From the NCBI RefSeq assembly GCF_000143415.4, contig NW_003314309.1:1305408-1369407 (forward strand): a DNA stretch of 64,000 nucleotides, in the 5' to 3' direction. Source of the DNA: Selaginella moellendorffii (Eukaryota > Streptophyta > Lycopodiopsida > Selaginellales > Selaginellaceae). Below are positions 31,601-42,847 of this stretch, piece by piece. The position numbers and the translations under genes were made by a program. Below the pieces are notes generated by a model. The model ran no database searches. It was not told the DNA's origin and was given only the letters and a program-made list of their open reading frames with translations. Every line of letters starts with the position of its first letter. The first letter of the stretch is position 1.

Positions 31601-32637
31601 GAAGTTCCTAGTTCAAAATGTTGAATTGAACTGTTTAAGATGGTGTGGCTTGGTCATGATGACCAAGTGGGAAGAGCACCTAAGGGAAATAAACTGTGTC
31701 CGTGCGATGGTATAGTGAGTCTGAGGAAAGTAGTCTCTATAAGAGACCCATGGGAGGGTCACGAAGCTGGGCCGTGGATAGAGCCCATAGTAGAAGATGC
31801 TAAAGAGACGTACTAGGGGTGAACATCCTCCGAACTTGGCAAAGAAGAGTCTTTGCTATGGAACCAAAGGGATACCTCGAAAATGGAGGTAGCGATCTTA
31901 TATTACTGGGTGCAACAATCAAGGATAGGAGCAAAGGACTAGTGGCCAAGTTTGGGCCATGGAATTTAATGGAAGGGATCCAAATGGCAAAGTTAGCCAA
32001 GGAACACTAATGTGTTTGATGCTAACGGCTTGTGGGAAAGGAAGTGGACTTCCAAGGATGGATTCCTAAGTGCTCCAATTTGGCGAAGTAAAAGCTTTAA
32101 GTGAGGGAGCGGCAAAGTAGCCAAAAGATAGGGCCATGGACAGCCCTAGCACAAAATATGATAACTAGAACTCAGTACCAAAGGTGGCATGAAATTGAAC
32201 AGAGGATGATGGTGCCCCCAAGTGGAGAACTTCCTAGGATGTGGAACTGGAGTTGCACAATATGTGCAATGCAAGGTGTCGGAGACACCTAGGAAATTGA
32301 CTTTGAGAAGTTAGAATTAAAAGTTCCAAAGTGCAAAGGTTATAGCGCTGGAAAGTGATACCACTCGAGAATGTGTAGTGGAATCGAGTTAGAGAAGATG
32401 TCTCTAACAGGTTTAGTGAGAACTAAACCAATAAAAGGAGAGAACCACCACAAGTGGTTGAATGAGCCTCTAAGTCGGGGAGGTTATGCTCCTTAGAGAT
32501 GGACAAGGCATGGTAAGCCTTTGGTGTCAAACCATAGACAAATATTGGTTGGGTGCCAAGGATGGAAATGGTAACACGTGCGAGTGTTACTTTATAAAAG
32601 GGTTTATCGTTCGATAAGGACATCGAACTTCGTCTAT
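28630..32637 (+). other. LARD internal region, non-coding
   Basis: About 4 kb without recognisable protein motifs in six frames. It contains many near-repeats of short AAGG/CCAAG-rich phrases and a module (31085-31520) partly conserved at 22700-22940. Such conserved non-coding cores are thought to serve packaging and dimerisation of the RNA. Confidence 0.7.
31085..31520 (+). repeat. Internal module with two B-boxes, partly duplicated
   Basis: GGTTCGAGTCC occurs at 31153-31163 and 31181-31191. A block around 31240-31315 (ACACCGCCAAG-GAGGGATGCC) is repeated at about 31410-31500 (GCACCGCCAAGTGTGGGGGA). The module matches the relic at 22700-22940 on the other strand. Confidence 0.6.
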
Positions 32638-32649
32638 GGGTGGTGGAGT
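32638..32649 (+). promoter_or_regulatory. Polypurine tract of the LARD
   Basis: GGGTGGTGGAGT directly before the 3' LTR. It is purine-rich with two T interruptions, in the position where plus-strand DNA priming occurs. Confidence 0.7.
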
Positions 32650-34345
32650 TGTGAGAAACAAAATCCCTAGGCCCCAAAGTGGAGCCGAAAGGGTGCCACA
32701 TGGTAGTGGCCGAAGCGAAAGCCAAACGAGCGTAACACGTTTGGACTAAAAAGCTCTGACTTGAAAAGGTCGGGAGTGGGAGTGGAACTCCCAACGAAGT
32801 GCTTGAGGAACGAGCACGAAGCGAGCAATAAGCGAGGCTCCAAAAAGGGACCCAAAAGGACCAACACATGACATATGGAAGTGTTCGAGATGGCCCGAGT
32901 TGGGGTCCGAAGTGGAGTCTGAAGTGGAGTCCAAGACGGAGTCCGAGGTGGACCCGAGATGGACCCGAGGTGGAGTCCGAGATGGAGTCCGAGATGGACC
33001 CGAGATGGAGTCCGAGATGGACCCAAGATGGAGTCCGAGATAGAGTCCGAGATGGACCCGAGATAGAGTCCGAGATGGACCCGAGATGGAGTCTGAGATG
33101 GACCCGAGATGGAGTCCGAGATGGACCCGAGATGGAGTCCGAGATGGACCCGAGATGGAGTCTGAGATGGACCCGAGATGGAGTCCGAAGTCGAGACTGA
33201 GACCGGGACCGAGACCGGGACCGAGACCAAGACCGAGATCGGGACCGAGACCGAGACCGAGGCTAAGGCCGAGACCAAGCCCGAGTCCGAGTCCGAGTCC
33301 AAGTCCAAGCCCGAGTCCGAGTCTGAGTCCGAGTCCGAGTTCGAGTCTGAGAGGGTGAAAGCCCAAAGCGTTCGTCTCCCAGACCCTGGGGGGTTTGGTG
33401 AGCTCCAAAAGTATAGTAGGGGGAGGACTGCAGTGGAGCTAGTTTGGCCAGGAAAGGCCAGTTTGGCCCAGGAAGGCCGGACCCAGTGTTGGGTGATGAG
33501 CTGCCCACTGGGAAGTCCAAGACTAGAGTGAACGCGGACCGACAAGCGGGGTAGCTTGGTGAAGTGTTCAAGAGCCGGCTCTAGTTCCCCCGAGAGATTG
33601 ACTGGCCGATGCTCCCAGTCCAAGTGTGGGTGGCACTACCTACTTGGATACCTGTCGTGGCTCAACAGAACCTCCCTCTAAGCCCATGGCTAGAGCACCT
33701 AAAGGCGAAAGGCAGGGAGAGTACCCATGAGGCTTGCGTAAGGCCACGGTGTTCCGAAATGTTGTCCCAAAGTCCCAAACGATGAAATGGAAGAGGAGTA
33801 GGCCTCTAATGCAGTGACCAAGGATACGGTCACATGGTGAGGAAGTCCCAAAGGATAGTGGGACTTAGTGGTCAGGCTTGCGGACCTTGATCCAGTGGCA
33901 GTGTTGGCGAACACGGCCATAGACTAAAAGGGACTTGGTGGGGACTGGAAAAGAGTTGTCGGGGAAGGCTATTCCCCATGTCTGCGGGCATCCTAAGGAT
34001 GCTAAGGAGTAGATCTAGGATGATCGCTCATGGACGGATGGCCTAGTCTTTGAGAGACGGGATTATGATGCAGGTGGCATTAGACCATTGGTGTGACCAA
34101 GGTGAATGGGCATGGCCTAGCGTAATGGGCTGATATGTCGGTGGTACCTTAGGGTGTCGGTCATGGGATCGGACACGTGGAGCACTTGGACCAAGTGCAA
34201 AGGTTGAGTGGCATGGATGCCATTCTCAGGGCTGGCAAGCCCCAAGTCCTAACTGGGACTTATGGAGGTTGTGAATGAGACTCCTCCAAGTGGTCGGAGG
34301 TGCAGTTAAGTGACTAAAGTAAAATGGAAAAATTAGTCGCTTACA
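32650..34345 (+). repeat. 3' LTR
   Basis: TGTGAGAAAC...GTCGCTTACA, 1,696 bp, closely similar to 26877-28614 apart from scattered substitutions, the missing 5' LTR insertion and different repeat counts. The differences show the insertion is not brand new. Confidence 0.93.
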
Positions 34346-34350
34346 TGGTG
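34346..34350 (+). repeat. Target-site duplication TGGTG, right
   Basis: Identical to 26872-26876. Confidence 0.92.
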
Positions 34351-34559
34351 ATTTGCTCTCTCTTTTCTTTAGTTTTGCTATAATATTGATAACATTGAAG
34401 TGATGCTCTATCGTTGACATTATTGATGTCAAGATTCAACTGAAATGAGATATCTCTTGAAAGAATTGATATTGAGTTTCTGTAGCACACGTAGTTTTTA
34501 CCCTTTATCCTATGGTGATTTACCATAGGATAATAACGAAGCAGAACCTAAACCTTCCA

Positions 34560-35487
34560 TGTGCCACATGTCATATGCCATATGCCACATGTCATGTGTC
34601 TAAAGGATAATGGTGCGAAACCCAAGTTTCATGGCCTTGGACCACTAAACAAAGAACGAAACCAAACTCCTAAAGAGCGAAGGTACTAGAGCACGGAGTG
34701 ACTCTCAAGTGTATAGCCCAAGGAGCAAGGGACAAAAGCACAGAGCGACTTGGAACAGTCCTAGAGCATCTAGTATCCCAATGCTAGGACCAATATGCAA
34801 AACAGAGCCAAACGGAATCTAGTGCTATTTCAGCATACCAGTGGCCTAACATGAGGATATATGGGTACTCCACCAGCTAACATGGTATGGAACTTAGGCT
34901 TAAACCCAAACAAGACACAAAACAAAAATAAAAACACAAATGGGAGCTAAACTATACCTCAAGCTGGTCAGCCATACCTGACCTACCGACTACCGACCCA
35001 CATCCCCTCCCCCCCCCCCCAATGTGAATTTGGACATGGGACAAACACCATTGTGTTCAAATAATCTCTATGTTCCGTAAATATGCCAAATAAGTAAATC
35101 TAAACATAGTATTTAGGACTTAAATGAGACTAACAAAAAAGGCGTGATAGTGAGGGTGTTTGGTAGACATGGTAAGCTATCATCTAGTGATATTAAGGAA
35201 CTAGTCTCAACACACGAGGGTTCTTGCCAAGCCAGTGCAAGACAGAGCAAAAAAGAACTAACAAGCCGGGCCAAATATGCTTAGCTAAATAGACACTTAG
35301 AAATTCCTTCCTTATACTTATCCAGCCAAGTACAGATGCAAAGTCCAATTTACTAACACTTGAATAAGAGGGATTGATATAGGCTCCAACAATATCAATC
35401 TTTTGCCATCGTGGCAATAAGGAAAGAATATCCGAAAGGACTAGCCGATAGATAACTTTCGATACCCGAAATCACATTTGCGACATT
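34560..35487 (-). mobile_element. LTR-like fragment, copy 3 of 3
   Basis: Reverse-complement relative of 7180-7770 and 25700-26420. On the minus strand it begins TGTCGCAAATGTGATTTCGG right after a polypurine tract (AAGGGGGAAAGAA), which is how a 3' LTR of a gypsy element starts. A run of 11-13 C lies near 35008-35022. Confidence 0.65.
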
Positions 35488-35540
35488 CTTTCCCCCTTAG
35501 GGAAAATCGATGTCCTCGTCGATGCATACTCTAGTTTATA
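35488..35540 (-). promoter_or_regulatory. Polypurine tract and 3' end of a gypsy element
   Basis: The minus strand reads GACGAGGACATCGATTTTCC then CTAAGGGGGAAAGAATG before the LTR-like start. This GAGGAC...AAGGGGGA pattern is usual at the end of plant gypsy coding regions. Confidence 0.65.
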
Positions 35541-37430
35541 CCATTGTCAAAGAAACAACTCCAGAAAAAGTTCATAGTGATCACACTATGTAAGAAATGC
35601 ACCAACTTAAATGAGTTAAGAGCCAACCTCTTTTACTAACGCACATGTGCTACCAGCTTAGACACCTTCTAGCCATTGCTGACAAAAAAACTACTAATAG
35701 AGTTAGCCACCCTTGCTACTCTAGTGTCACCCAGCTTAGAAAAGAGTGATATGCCCCTGCCTATAAGGACATAAAGAGAGAAGCCAGAGGCCCCAACCCT
35801 CATAAGCAAAGAAACCAAATGTATCAATAATATTTAGATAGACTACTATAAACAAGCAGTTAGAGTTGTTTATATAATCACGCCCTTTTAACGAAATAAG
35901 GAACATTGATAGAAAGCTGGGTGATGTGACCAGTTAATTGTAATTACCCCATTATTAGAGATTTCATCATGCACACGAAGTGCCAAAGCCAATCTGTTTA
36001 TACTAGCCCAAACTCAAAGGTCAATAGATAGATAATATCAAAGTTAGAGACAATGATATCTTAAAGACTTAATTATCAATGAATAATTCTTAGATTAAAA
36101 CACAAAAGTATTCTAAATAAGTTATCATCCGATAAACCAATATTAGAGTACATGAACCACCAAGATTACTATAGTTGGAAAATATAGGATTCACCATCCA
36201 ACAAAATTCAATAGCTAGTATATTATTAAGGACACTCAATGACAAAACTTAACTATCAAGCATATTAAACAACTTACAAAAAACAACTAAAAGAACACAA
36301 AGTATCATTGACAGATAAGTAAAATGCTTATGAATGTATAACCTAAAGAAAATAACACTCAACTTATTAGAACTAACTGTAACGATAATCAACAGAATAG
36401 AATGAATGTTACAAGACCAACAAACACTCATTCATGCTAACTATCACACTAGCTAATCTGAATAGATTTTGGTCAATAATACGAAGGAACTCAAGTTACT
36501 TAAACAAGTGTCAACAACATCCTACCAATGTCTCAAACCCAAGACATTAATCCAAAGCAAACCACAAAGAACATGTGGTAATATGAAAAACCATAAGCCA
36601 TCAAAGAGACCAATTAACCATCATGAAAAAACATTAATCATCCCACCAATAAAAAGATGTATAATCATTGTCGAAGATAGAATCCACCAAATCATTCTAA
36701 ATCAACAATAATTAAGCAAAACTTTTGACAAGGACAATAACTCAAGATGATAGTTATTCATCAGCAATGATTGCCATATGTAAATACTAATTTCAACTTT
36801 GAAGCTAATAAGCTAAAATGCTTTCCCCAACAACTCCTAATAAATGGAACAATGAGCATAAAAGTTAAAGAACCAAAAACTTGAATAAGTTTATAACCAA
36901 GTCTCTTATAACAATGATCATAAGTTTCATATGAACTAATTTCAATGCTAAAGAAAAAATCATGGTACAACTCACAATATCTTCTTTAAGATATCCATAA
37001 GCTAAACTTTATAATGCAAAAGCTAATGAAGAGCATATTTGCATCAATTCAAAAGCCAAACAAAATAAAGTTATGTTTAACAAGTGATCATCAAATTGAT
37101 CCTTCATGAATCCATCTTTTATAACAAAACATAACTCACTTCATAACAAGCATAAGAAGAATCATCAATGATCAATATAATCCAACTCAAATTCAACAAA
37201 GATTCAAACATTCAAATATCGATCACTAATTCTTCCTCTTGTAGAGTGTAGCACACCTAAACATCAGTCTATAATAGTTATCCCCATGGTTATGGATTGA
37301 ATCCATGCCGAAGTCAGTTTGCCAAAACTGACCCAAGTACTAACAAACGAGAGAGACAAAACTATGATTTATAGAAATATATTATTTTATTGATTTGCAA
37401 GATTTATTACAAAGTTTACAAAAGCTAGTC
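35541..37430. other. AT-rich repeat sequence without recognisable genes
   Basis: Short frames only (for example 36469-36711 plus), none with a known motif. 36155-36225 resembles 1095-1170. Probably retroelement non-coding or gag sequence decayed beyond recognition. Confidence 0.5.
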
Positions 37431-37439
37431 TTTATTATG

Positions 37440-37625
37440 ATTCTCATACTTCGTGACAAGCTCACGAGCATATGTAAGATTCCTAAGAGGTTCCCAAGTT
37501 GATTCACAAGTCGGGTAACCTTTCCACTTAACTAGATATTCCTTTGCACGAGCCTGTCTCCAAAATTAAGAATCCAAGATAGTTTCAACTTCGTATTCTA
37601 GTTCACCGTCCACAATGTTTAGTGG
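37440..37625 (-). pseudogene. Chromodomain fragment
   Basis: The minus strand gives DGELEYEVETILDS, a stop, then AKEYLVKWKGYPTCESTWEP followed by LRNLTYARELV. This is a clear chromodomain with the VKWKGY...STWEP signature. Confidence 0.85.
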
Positions 37626-38016
37626 CGGACGAATTGCCCCGTGTCGCGCAACATCCATAGTGTAAGGAATCAATAGATTGGCATGAAATACATTATGAAT
37701 ATTGGACGTCTCTGCAGGAAGATCCAACTGATAGGATACAACACCAATTCATTTCAACACCCGATAAGGTCTAACATATCTCGATAACAGCTTCTGAGAC
37801 AAGGAGCCCTTAACATTTGTTCTAGGAAGATAGCCACACCTGATCTCCCACTTGATAGGATACATCCCGATGATGTTGATCCTTATCACATCGATACCTA
37901 TCTTGAGCTTTACCCATTGTCTCAGTAGCTCTAAACCAGCCTTGGCGTAGCTGCTCCACATAAGTCTCAACGGCCGGGACCAACACTTCGGACATTGGTT
38001 TTGGTACAACAATCTA

Positions 38017-38250
38017 TTAAGGCACCCCACGAGCATTCCCTTGCAACATCTCCCATGGAAAACAGCCAGTAGCACTATAAAATGTGTTGTTATAACATAT
38101 TTCTACTATATCCAAATGTTCAACCCAGTTGTGTTGATCCACCGTGACATAGTACCATAAATAATCCTCAATTTGAGCATTCACGCATTCGGTTTGCCCG
38201 TTAGTTTGAGGATGATAAGCCATACTAAACTTCAACTTGGTACCAAACAA
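38017..38250 (-). pseudogene. Integrase C-terminal core fragment
   Basis: KFSMAYHPQTNGQTECVNAQ then IEDYLWYYV and DQHNWVEHLDIVEICYNN. The HPQTNGQTE motif with the catalytic Glu is intact. Confidence 0.9.
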
Positions 38251-38487
38251 CTAGAACAGTATGCCCCAAAACTTCTCCGTAAACCTCGAATATTTATTTG
38301 AGATCATCTCTTCGGGAAGACCACAAACCCGCAGTACTTCATGGAAAAAAAGCTTTGCTGCTTGTTTTGCATTCACTATTCCCACCGTTGGAATGAAGTG
38401 TGCAATCTTCGACAACCGATCCACAACCACCATCAAAGTATCATAACTTTTAGACTTCAGTAAGCAAATGATGTAATCAAGTGTCAC
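38251..38487 (-). pseudogene. Integrase N-terminal core fragment
   Basis: TLDYIICLLKSKSYDTLMVV then VDRLSKIAHFIPTV, with VDRLSKxAHF as in active gypsy integrases. Confidence 0.88.
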
Positions 38488-38499
38488 ACTTTGAAATGG

Positions 38500-39180
38500 C
38501 TATGCCGGTGCTGGAATGCACTGCAACTTTCCAGCCTGCTTCTTAGCTTTGCACTTACATTGCTGGCATATAGGGCAGGAATGGACAATATCCGCTACAT
38601 CACCTTCCATACCAGACCAAAAAAATCCCTTTTTCAACGAAGCCAAAGTCTTTTGCTTTCCACCATGTCCCGCTGCCAGAACATCATGATGTTCCCGGAA
38701 AAACAACTGCTGCAGAACCTTAGAGGGACGATACAATCTTTCTTGCTTATAGAATATAAGCCCATCCCAAACTGAGAAGTGAAGCTTCACATTGGTTTGA
38801 CTAGCAACTTTCGCTACTTCACTACCAAGGTTCTGCTTCAACATCTCTGCATAGTGCAAAATTGCCTTCGCCAATGGATCACTTCCATACAAAGCCTGAA
38901 GGTCCTCCAACCAGTCTGAACTGATTGCCGATATTACCCGGAACTGAGCCAGATGACTCAATGCATCCGGAACAATATTGTCTTTACCGGGTTTATATAT
39001 AATTTCAATATTATATCTAGCAAGCTTCTCTTGCCAACGAGCTTGCTTTTGCATAAGCTTTGGCTGCATAGCAAAGTAGCTTAGTGTGTTACTATCTGTA
39101 TAAACCTTGGTATGTCCACCCAAATAATCTCTCCAGCATTCCAATGTCGACACTATAGCAAACATCTCTTTTTCGTACAT
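38500..39180 (-). pseudogene. RNase H C-part, linker and integrase zinc finger
   Basis: Begins YEKEMFAIVSTLECWRDYLG, continues through a YTDSNTLSYF block with its Asp and PDALSHL, and ends in the H2C2 finger (REHHDVLAAGHGGKQKTL then CPICQQCK). It is 226 codons, intact within this block. Confidence 0.9.
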
Positions 39181-39690
39181 TGACCATCTTCATTGAGTTT
39201 CATCCAATTTCTTGGAATATAACGCAACAGGACAACCATGTTATCTTAGTGTAACACCAACTACTTTGTCACAATCTTTCTGTAACACAACACCAATAGC
39301 ATAGCCAGATGCATCACAATGCACTTCGAAGGGTTTATCAAGATCCGAAATCCTAAGAAAAGGAACTATAGTCAAGATCTCCTTCAATCGTACAAAAGCA
39401 CACTGACAAGTTAGTGTTCAATGAAACAGTATACTACTTTTCGTCAACTCAGTCAATGGAAGAACAATTCTTGCAAAATTGCGGACAAACTTGTGATAGT
39501 ATCCCGCTAAAATAAAAAAGGAACAAACATCTGATACAGTGGTCGAAACTTCCCAAGACTTCACCGCTTTGACCTTCTTTGGATCCACCTCAATTATGCC
39601 ACCACCAACTATATGTCCAAAAATGTTCACATGCAATTGTCCAAAAGCATATTTACTTTCCTTAGCATATAGTTTGTGTTCACGCAATTT

Positions 39691-39903
39691 CTAAAACACC
39701 AGCTCCAAGTGTTTCAAATAATCCTCCAATGTTTCATTGAAGACCAAAACATCGTCGATATATAGAACAACAAATGTGTCCAAATAATCTCCAAATATTT
39801 TATCCATCATAGTGCTAAACATTGCTAGAGCATTACATAACCCAAATGGCATGACAAGGAATTTATATGATCCGTATCGAGTCTTAAAGGTGGTCTTCTC
39901 CAT
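39691..39903 (-). pseudogene. Reverse transcriptase palm with YIDD
   Basis: [20 protein letters not shown], then CNALAMFSTMMDKIF and VVLYIDDVLVFNETLEDYLK. The YIDD catalytic pair is present. The block joins 39418-39687 (connection) by a one-frame shift. Confidence 0.92.
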
Positions 39904-40158
39904 ATCCTAATCCGCCACCCATATCTAGTGATACCCAAATCACAAATCAAGTCACATAAAATACTTAGCCTTTAAGAGTTGGTTAAACAAGTCATCAATG
40001 CAAGGCAAAGGATAACTTTTTTTTACCATGATTTTGTTGAGTGCCCGATAATCAATATATATCCTCATGATTCCATCCTTTTTCATAACAAAAAGGACTG
40101 GTGCTCCATAAGATGACTTGCTTGGTCGAATATGACCTTTGTCAAGAAGTTTTGTGAG

Positions 40159-40398
40159 TTACTTCTTGAGTTTAACCATCTCCTTGATGTTAAAATAATA
40201 CAAAGCTTTCTTAGGTGGTTTAGAACCTAGAATAACCTCAATCCGATGATCAACCTCACGACTAAGAGGTAGCCCTGGCAGCAAATCTTTTAGGAAGGTA
40301 TCCTGATTCCACACCAACAACTCCAATATCTTCTTTGGTATAAAATCAACTCCATCACCAATTCGAACTGAATCACCCACACCTTTAACTTCCATCAC
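40159..40398 (-). pseudogene. Reverse transcriptase N-terminal fragment
   Basis: Ends with LPPLREVDH-like DLLPGLPLSREVDHRIEVIL then GSKPPKKALYYFN, the usual start of the gypsy RT domain (LPPxRxxDHxIxLxPGxxPPxxxxYR). Confidence 0.85.
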
Positions 40399-40899
40399 TT
40401 GAACCTAAAAAGTCTGACATCCCTTTTTAACTACTTTTTGAGTGGCTCTTGCAATCAAGAACTTAACATTTCAATCCTTTGAAGAGCACTTTTGCAACTA
40501 GAAAGACATATTAAGATGTCCTTATGACTTTAACATGATACGACTTTATCTAACACTATAAATCCTTTTAATATATTTATTGAACAAATCCATATCAAAC
40601 ACCATCTGGAAATCTGGTATTTTCAACACTACCAAGTCCACTCTTTCAATGGAGTTAAAAACTCCTCAATCTCTCCCACCACCACACCTTCTAAATCCCC
40701 TCGCTTTTCTTGATGTAGGGGAGCCATATTGGTGAGGTTTCCAGGGGGTCCACAAAAGGAGACTACCAGCTTGCTGTGTGTCAGATTGGATTCGAGCACA
40801 GGTTTGGCGATCCATGAGACTCCTCCACCTTCTGGTGTATACAAAACGTGCTGGCTCTAGAAACGACAAACCATTGTTCTTGGTCTTCGGTGGAGCCAG

Positions 40900-41165
40900 T
40901 TCTAACACCCATTCTTCACTCGTTGGAGCTCTCCTTAGCTCGAGGCCTGGAGGGCCGGCGAGCTATTCCCATCGTTTCGGCGGTTTTCTACACCGCGAGT
41001 TCTGCGATCATGCTGTGGTCGCCAACAGTGCTCGTGCTGATCTTGTCGAGGTTGCTGGTCGGCTCAGGTCTCGGCATGGCAGTGACAGTGATACATTGCC
41101 AGAGATCCATGGGACGCTGTCCACGCTGCCGCAGTTCATTGACTTGTGCTCCAGAGGCTGAGGAA
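40900..41165 (+). pseudogene. Tonoplast monosaccharide transporter (TMT/TST-like) fragment
   Basis: Frame one reads ELSLARGLEGRRAIPIVSAV then FYTASSAIMLWSPTVLVLIL and SRLLVGSGLGMAVTV. A shift of frame then gives PEIHGTLSTLPQFI. Together these match transmembrane helices 2-4 of plant sugar transporters of the MFS superfamily (GRRPxLIxSSVLY...MLWSPNVYVLLxARLxxGxGxGLAVTLVP...SEIRGxLNTLPQF). In the family the Glu-Ile-Arg-Gly reads EIRG; here Arg is His. Only this short piece exists, with a frameshift and no start, so it is a captured or leftover fragment beside the retroelement. Confidence 0.75.
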
Positions 41166-41452
41166 CAAGACGGACATCTCATGTGAATCCTCTTGGTTTT
41201 CGTTCTTTGTTTATACTCACAACTTCTTTTCATCTTTCCAGCGGAGTTGGCACTGTTGGTGGAAGGATTGGGTGTGAAACCTGCGGTTCATTGGTGGATC
41301 CGACCACAATGCCTTCCATGATGGAATTCCCTTGTATTCCCAGCTCGGGCTTGAGGCAGTGTAATGCTCCTGGAAAGAAAGATCACACTGGATGAGCAAA
41401 GGTTGAGAAAGCAATGTACCTGCGATGATCATTTTGACTTTAACCGCGCTTG

Positions 41453-42775
41453 TTATTTTTTGCCTCGGGCATATTCTACGATCATCGGTCTTCCTTTAAG
41501 CATGTATCCGTGCACAAGTTGCAATGCACGGGTTGCTGCCACTACGTCTGGAATGTTCAAGATTTCACGTACTGCCAGAATAAACAAGATGCGAACCTGG
41601 GAATGTAACAAAGGCTTGACCCTTCATTCGTCCTTTTTGCATTAGTCGGAAAAGAATTTGATCGTCTGGTTGTTTCTTAAATCGAAGAAACAATGCGGCT
41701 AGATCCTCCTCTGTGACTTCCGAGCACAGATTCTTGACGTAGAGAACCTGAGAAAGAAGCGATTCAGCCTTTATCTAGCCACAAAATGAACTTACGTTTG
41801 AAGGCACACCTTGCTGGTGGTCTCGGAACTTTCCATCCGACCATTCCTGCAACTCCTTGAAAGAAAGCCGGTTCGAGGCGATATTCTCTTCAGAAACCAT
41901 GGGGGGATTCTTTTCCTCGTTCCCGGTACTTTTAGCGTCCTGAGTGGCTTCATCCAGATAGGTGTCCAGATCCAGCAGTGGTGGAGCTGAAGATGAAAAC
42001 ACTTCCGATGACGATCTCGAAATCTCTTTCCCAGATTGCATTCGTGCTCGTTCCTAGTTTTCAAAACCTCAAAATCAAAGAACGAAAGGAAGTTGGCGAC
42101 AGTGAAAACTACCTCCGGCGTAGTGCCACAGCAAACGACGCTGAGCTCAGGCAAAGGTTTTCGGAGAGAAACACCTGGATCAAAACAAATACTGAAGAAT
42201 ACTTGTAAAACCACACAAAAAAGAAAGCTACCTTCCACAGTAAGATGTGCTATAGCTTGCAATCTTTGCTTTCCTTCGATCAAAGAAACTTCCAGCTCCT
42301 TCTCATGGCGTCCCATTTCTTGCTTCACAGCTATGGAGCTCTCTCGAGAAAGAGTTTGCTTCTTTCGTTCCATCTCTTGGCTTTGCAAGAACACCGGGTC
42401 TGGACCATACCTCTGGCGTTTGCACTTTTCCTAGAAAATGAAAGAAGACCAGAAAAAACTCTAGCTCCAAGAACAAAGAAAGAAATTCTTCACCTCAGGC
42501 TTTTGGATCTCCCCCTCGTCTTGTTGCGAGCGAAATTCTGCCAAAGTCGAGACTCCTCCAGCCCCGTGAATGCCTCGATAGAAAGATTGCGTAGCTCCCT
42601 TGAATTCCACTTGCTCTAATCTATCCATCCAGCAAGAATGTGAAACCAGCGCGATCCATGGATCGATCGATCGAACATACCTTGCAGAAGTAGAGAGCTG
42701 TCTATCGAGGAGATGCTGGAGCATAAACTCCGCGCGCGTCACCGGCGCGCCTATACCCTCGCCTTCTTCCTCCAT
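41453..42775 (-). CDS. RBM41 / U11-U12-65K-like RNA-binding protein (C-terminal RRM)
   Basis: Multi-exon gene read from the ATG at 42775 (MEEEGEGIGAPVTRAEF) to TAA at 41453. Exons include 42681-42775, 42494-42621, 42232-42430, about 42117-42184, about 41797-42048, and the RRM exons 41574-41760 and 41453-41560 or so. The end is a typical RRM: NVLYVKNLCSEVTEEDL (RNP2), GRMKGQAFVTFP (RNP1), then LQLVHGYMLKGRPMIVEYAR. This pattern belongs to RBM41 and U11/U12-65K, proteins of the minor (U12) spliceosome that bind U12/U6atac RNA. The middle is charged (KCKRQRYGPDPVFLQSQEME). One proposed intron inside the RRM would be only 25 nt (near 41569-41593); otherwise a frameshift is present. It diverges from the coiled-coil gene with at most 72 bp between ATGs. 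Confidence 0.75.
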
Positions 42776-42847
42776 TCTTCTCAAGAACCCTAAAAATATT
42801 TTGAGGTTGCGATGAGCATCGTCAGAGCGCCAAATCGCGCGCTTGCA
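42776..42847. promoter_or_regulatory. Very short bidirectional promoter
   Basis: Between the minus ATG at 42775 and the plus ATGs at 42812 or 42848 there are only 36-72 bp, so transcription starts must lie within or overlap the neighbouring gene. CCCTAAAAATATTTTGAGG lies here and contains the only AT-rich stretch. Confidence 0.55.

Larger units (their letters stand above)
26877..34345 (+). mobile_element. Complete non-autonomous LTR retrotransposon (LARD-type)
   Basis: A 7,469-bp element: 5' LTR 26877-28614, primer-binding site 28618-28629, 4.0-kb internal region, polypurine tract just before 32650, 3' LTR 32650-34345, and identical 5-bp flanks TGGTG. The internal region shows no gag, protease, RT or integrase on either strand, only short frames. 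It must have been mobilised in trans, plausibly by one of the chromoviruses. Large retrotransposon derivatives (LARDs) are known in other plants with this build. The solo LTR at 4122 shows that the family was active more than once. Confidence 0.93.
37440..40640 (-). mobile_element. Chromovirus (Ty3/gypsy) pol remnant, third copy
   Basis: Minus-strand order: RT start (40398-40159), RT palm with YIDD (39903-39691), connection (39687-39418), RNase H/linker and integrase zinc finger (39180-38500), integrase core (38487-38251), integrase C-half (38250-38017), tail (38075-37749), chromodomain (about 37625-37440). Blocks are longer and the YIDD is intact, so this copy is younger than the others, but frameshifts separate the blocks. 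Confidence 0.88.

Noticed and set aside
28640-32640. Short ORFs inside the LARD interior (for example 30458-30682, 31819-32010)
   Set aside because: None shows a domain, and they are typical of random open frames in AT-balanced DNA.
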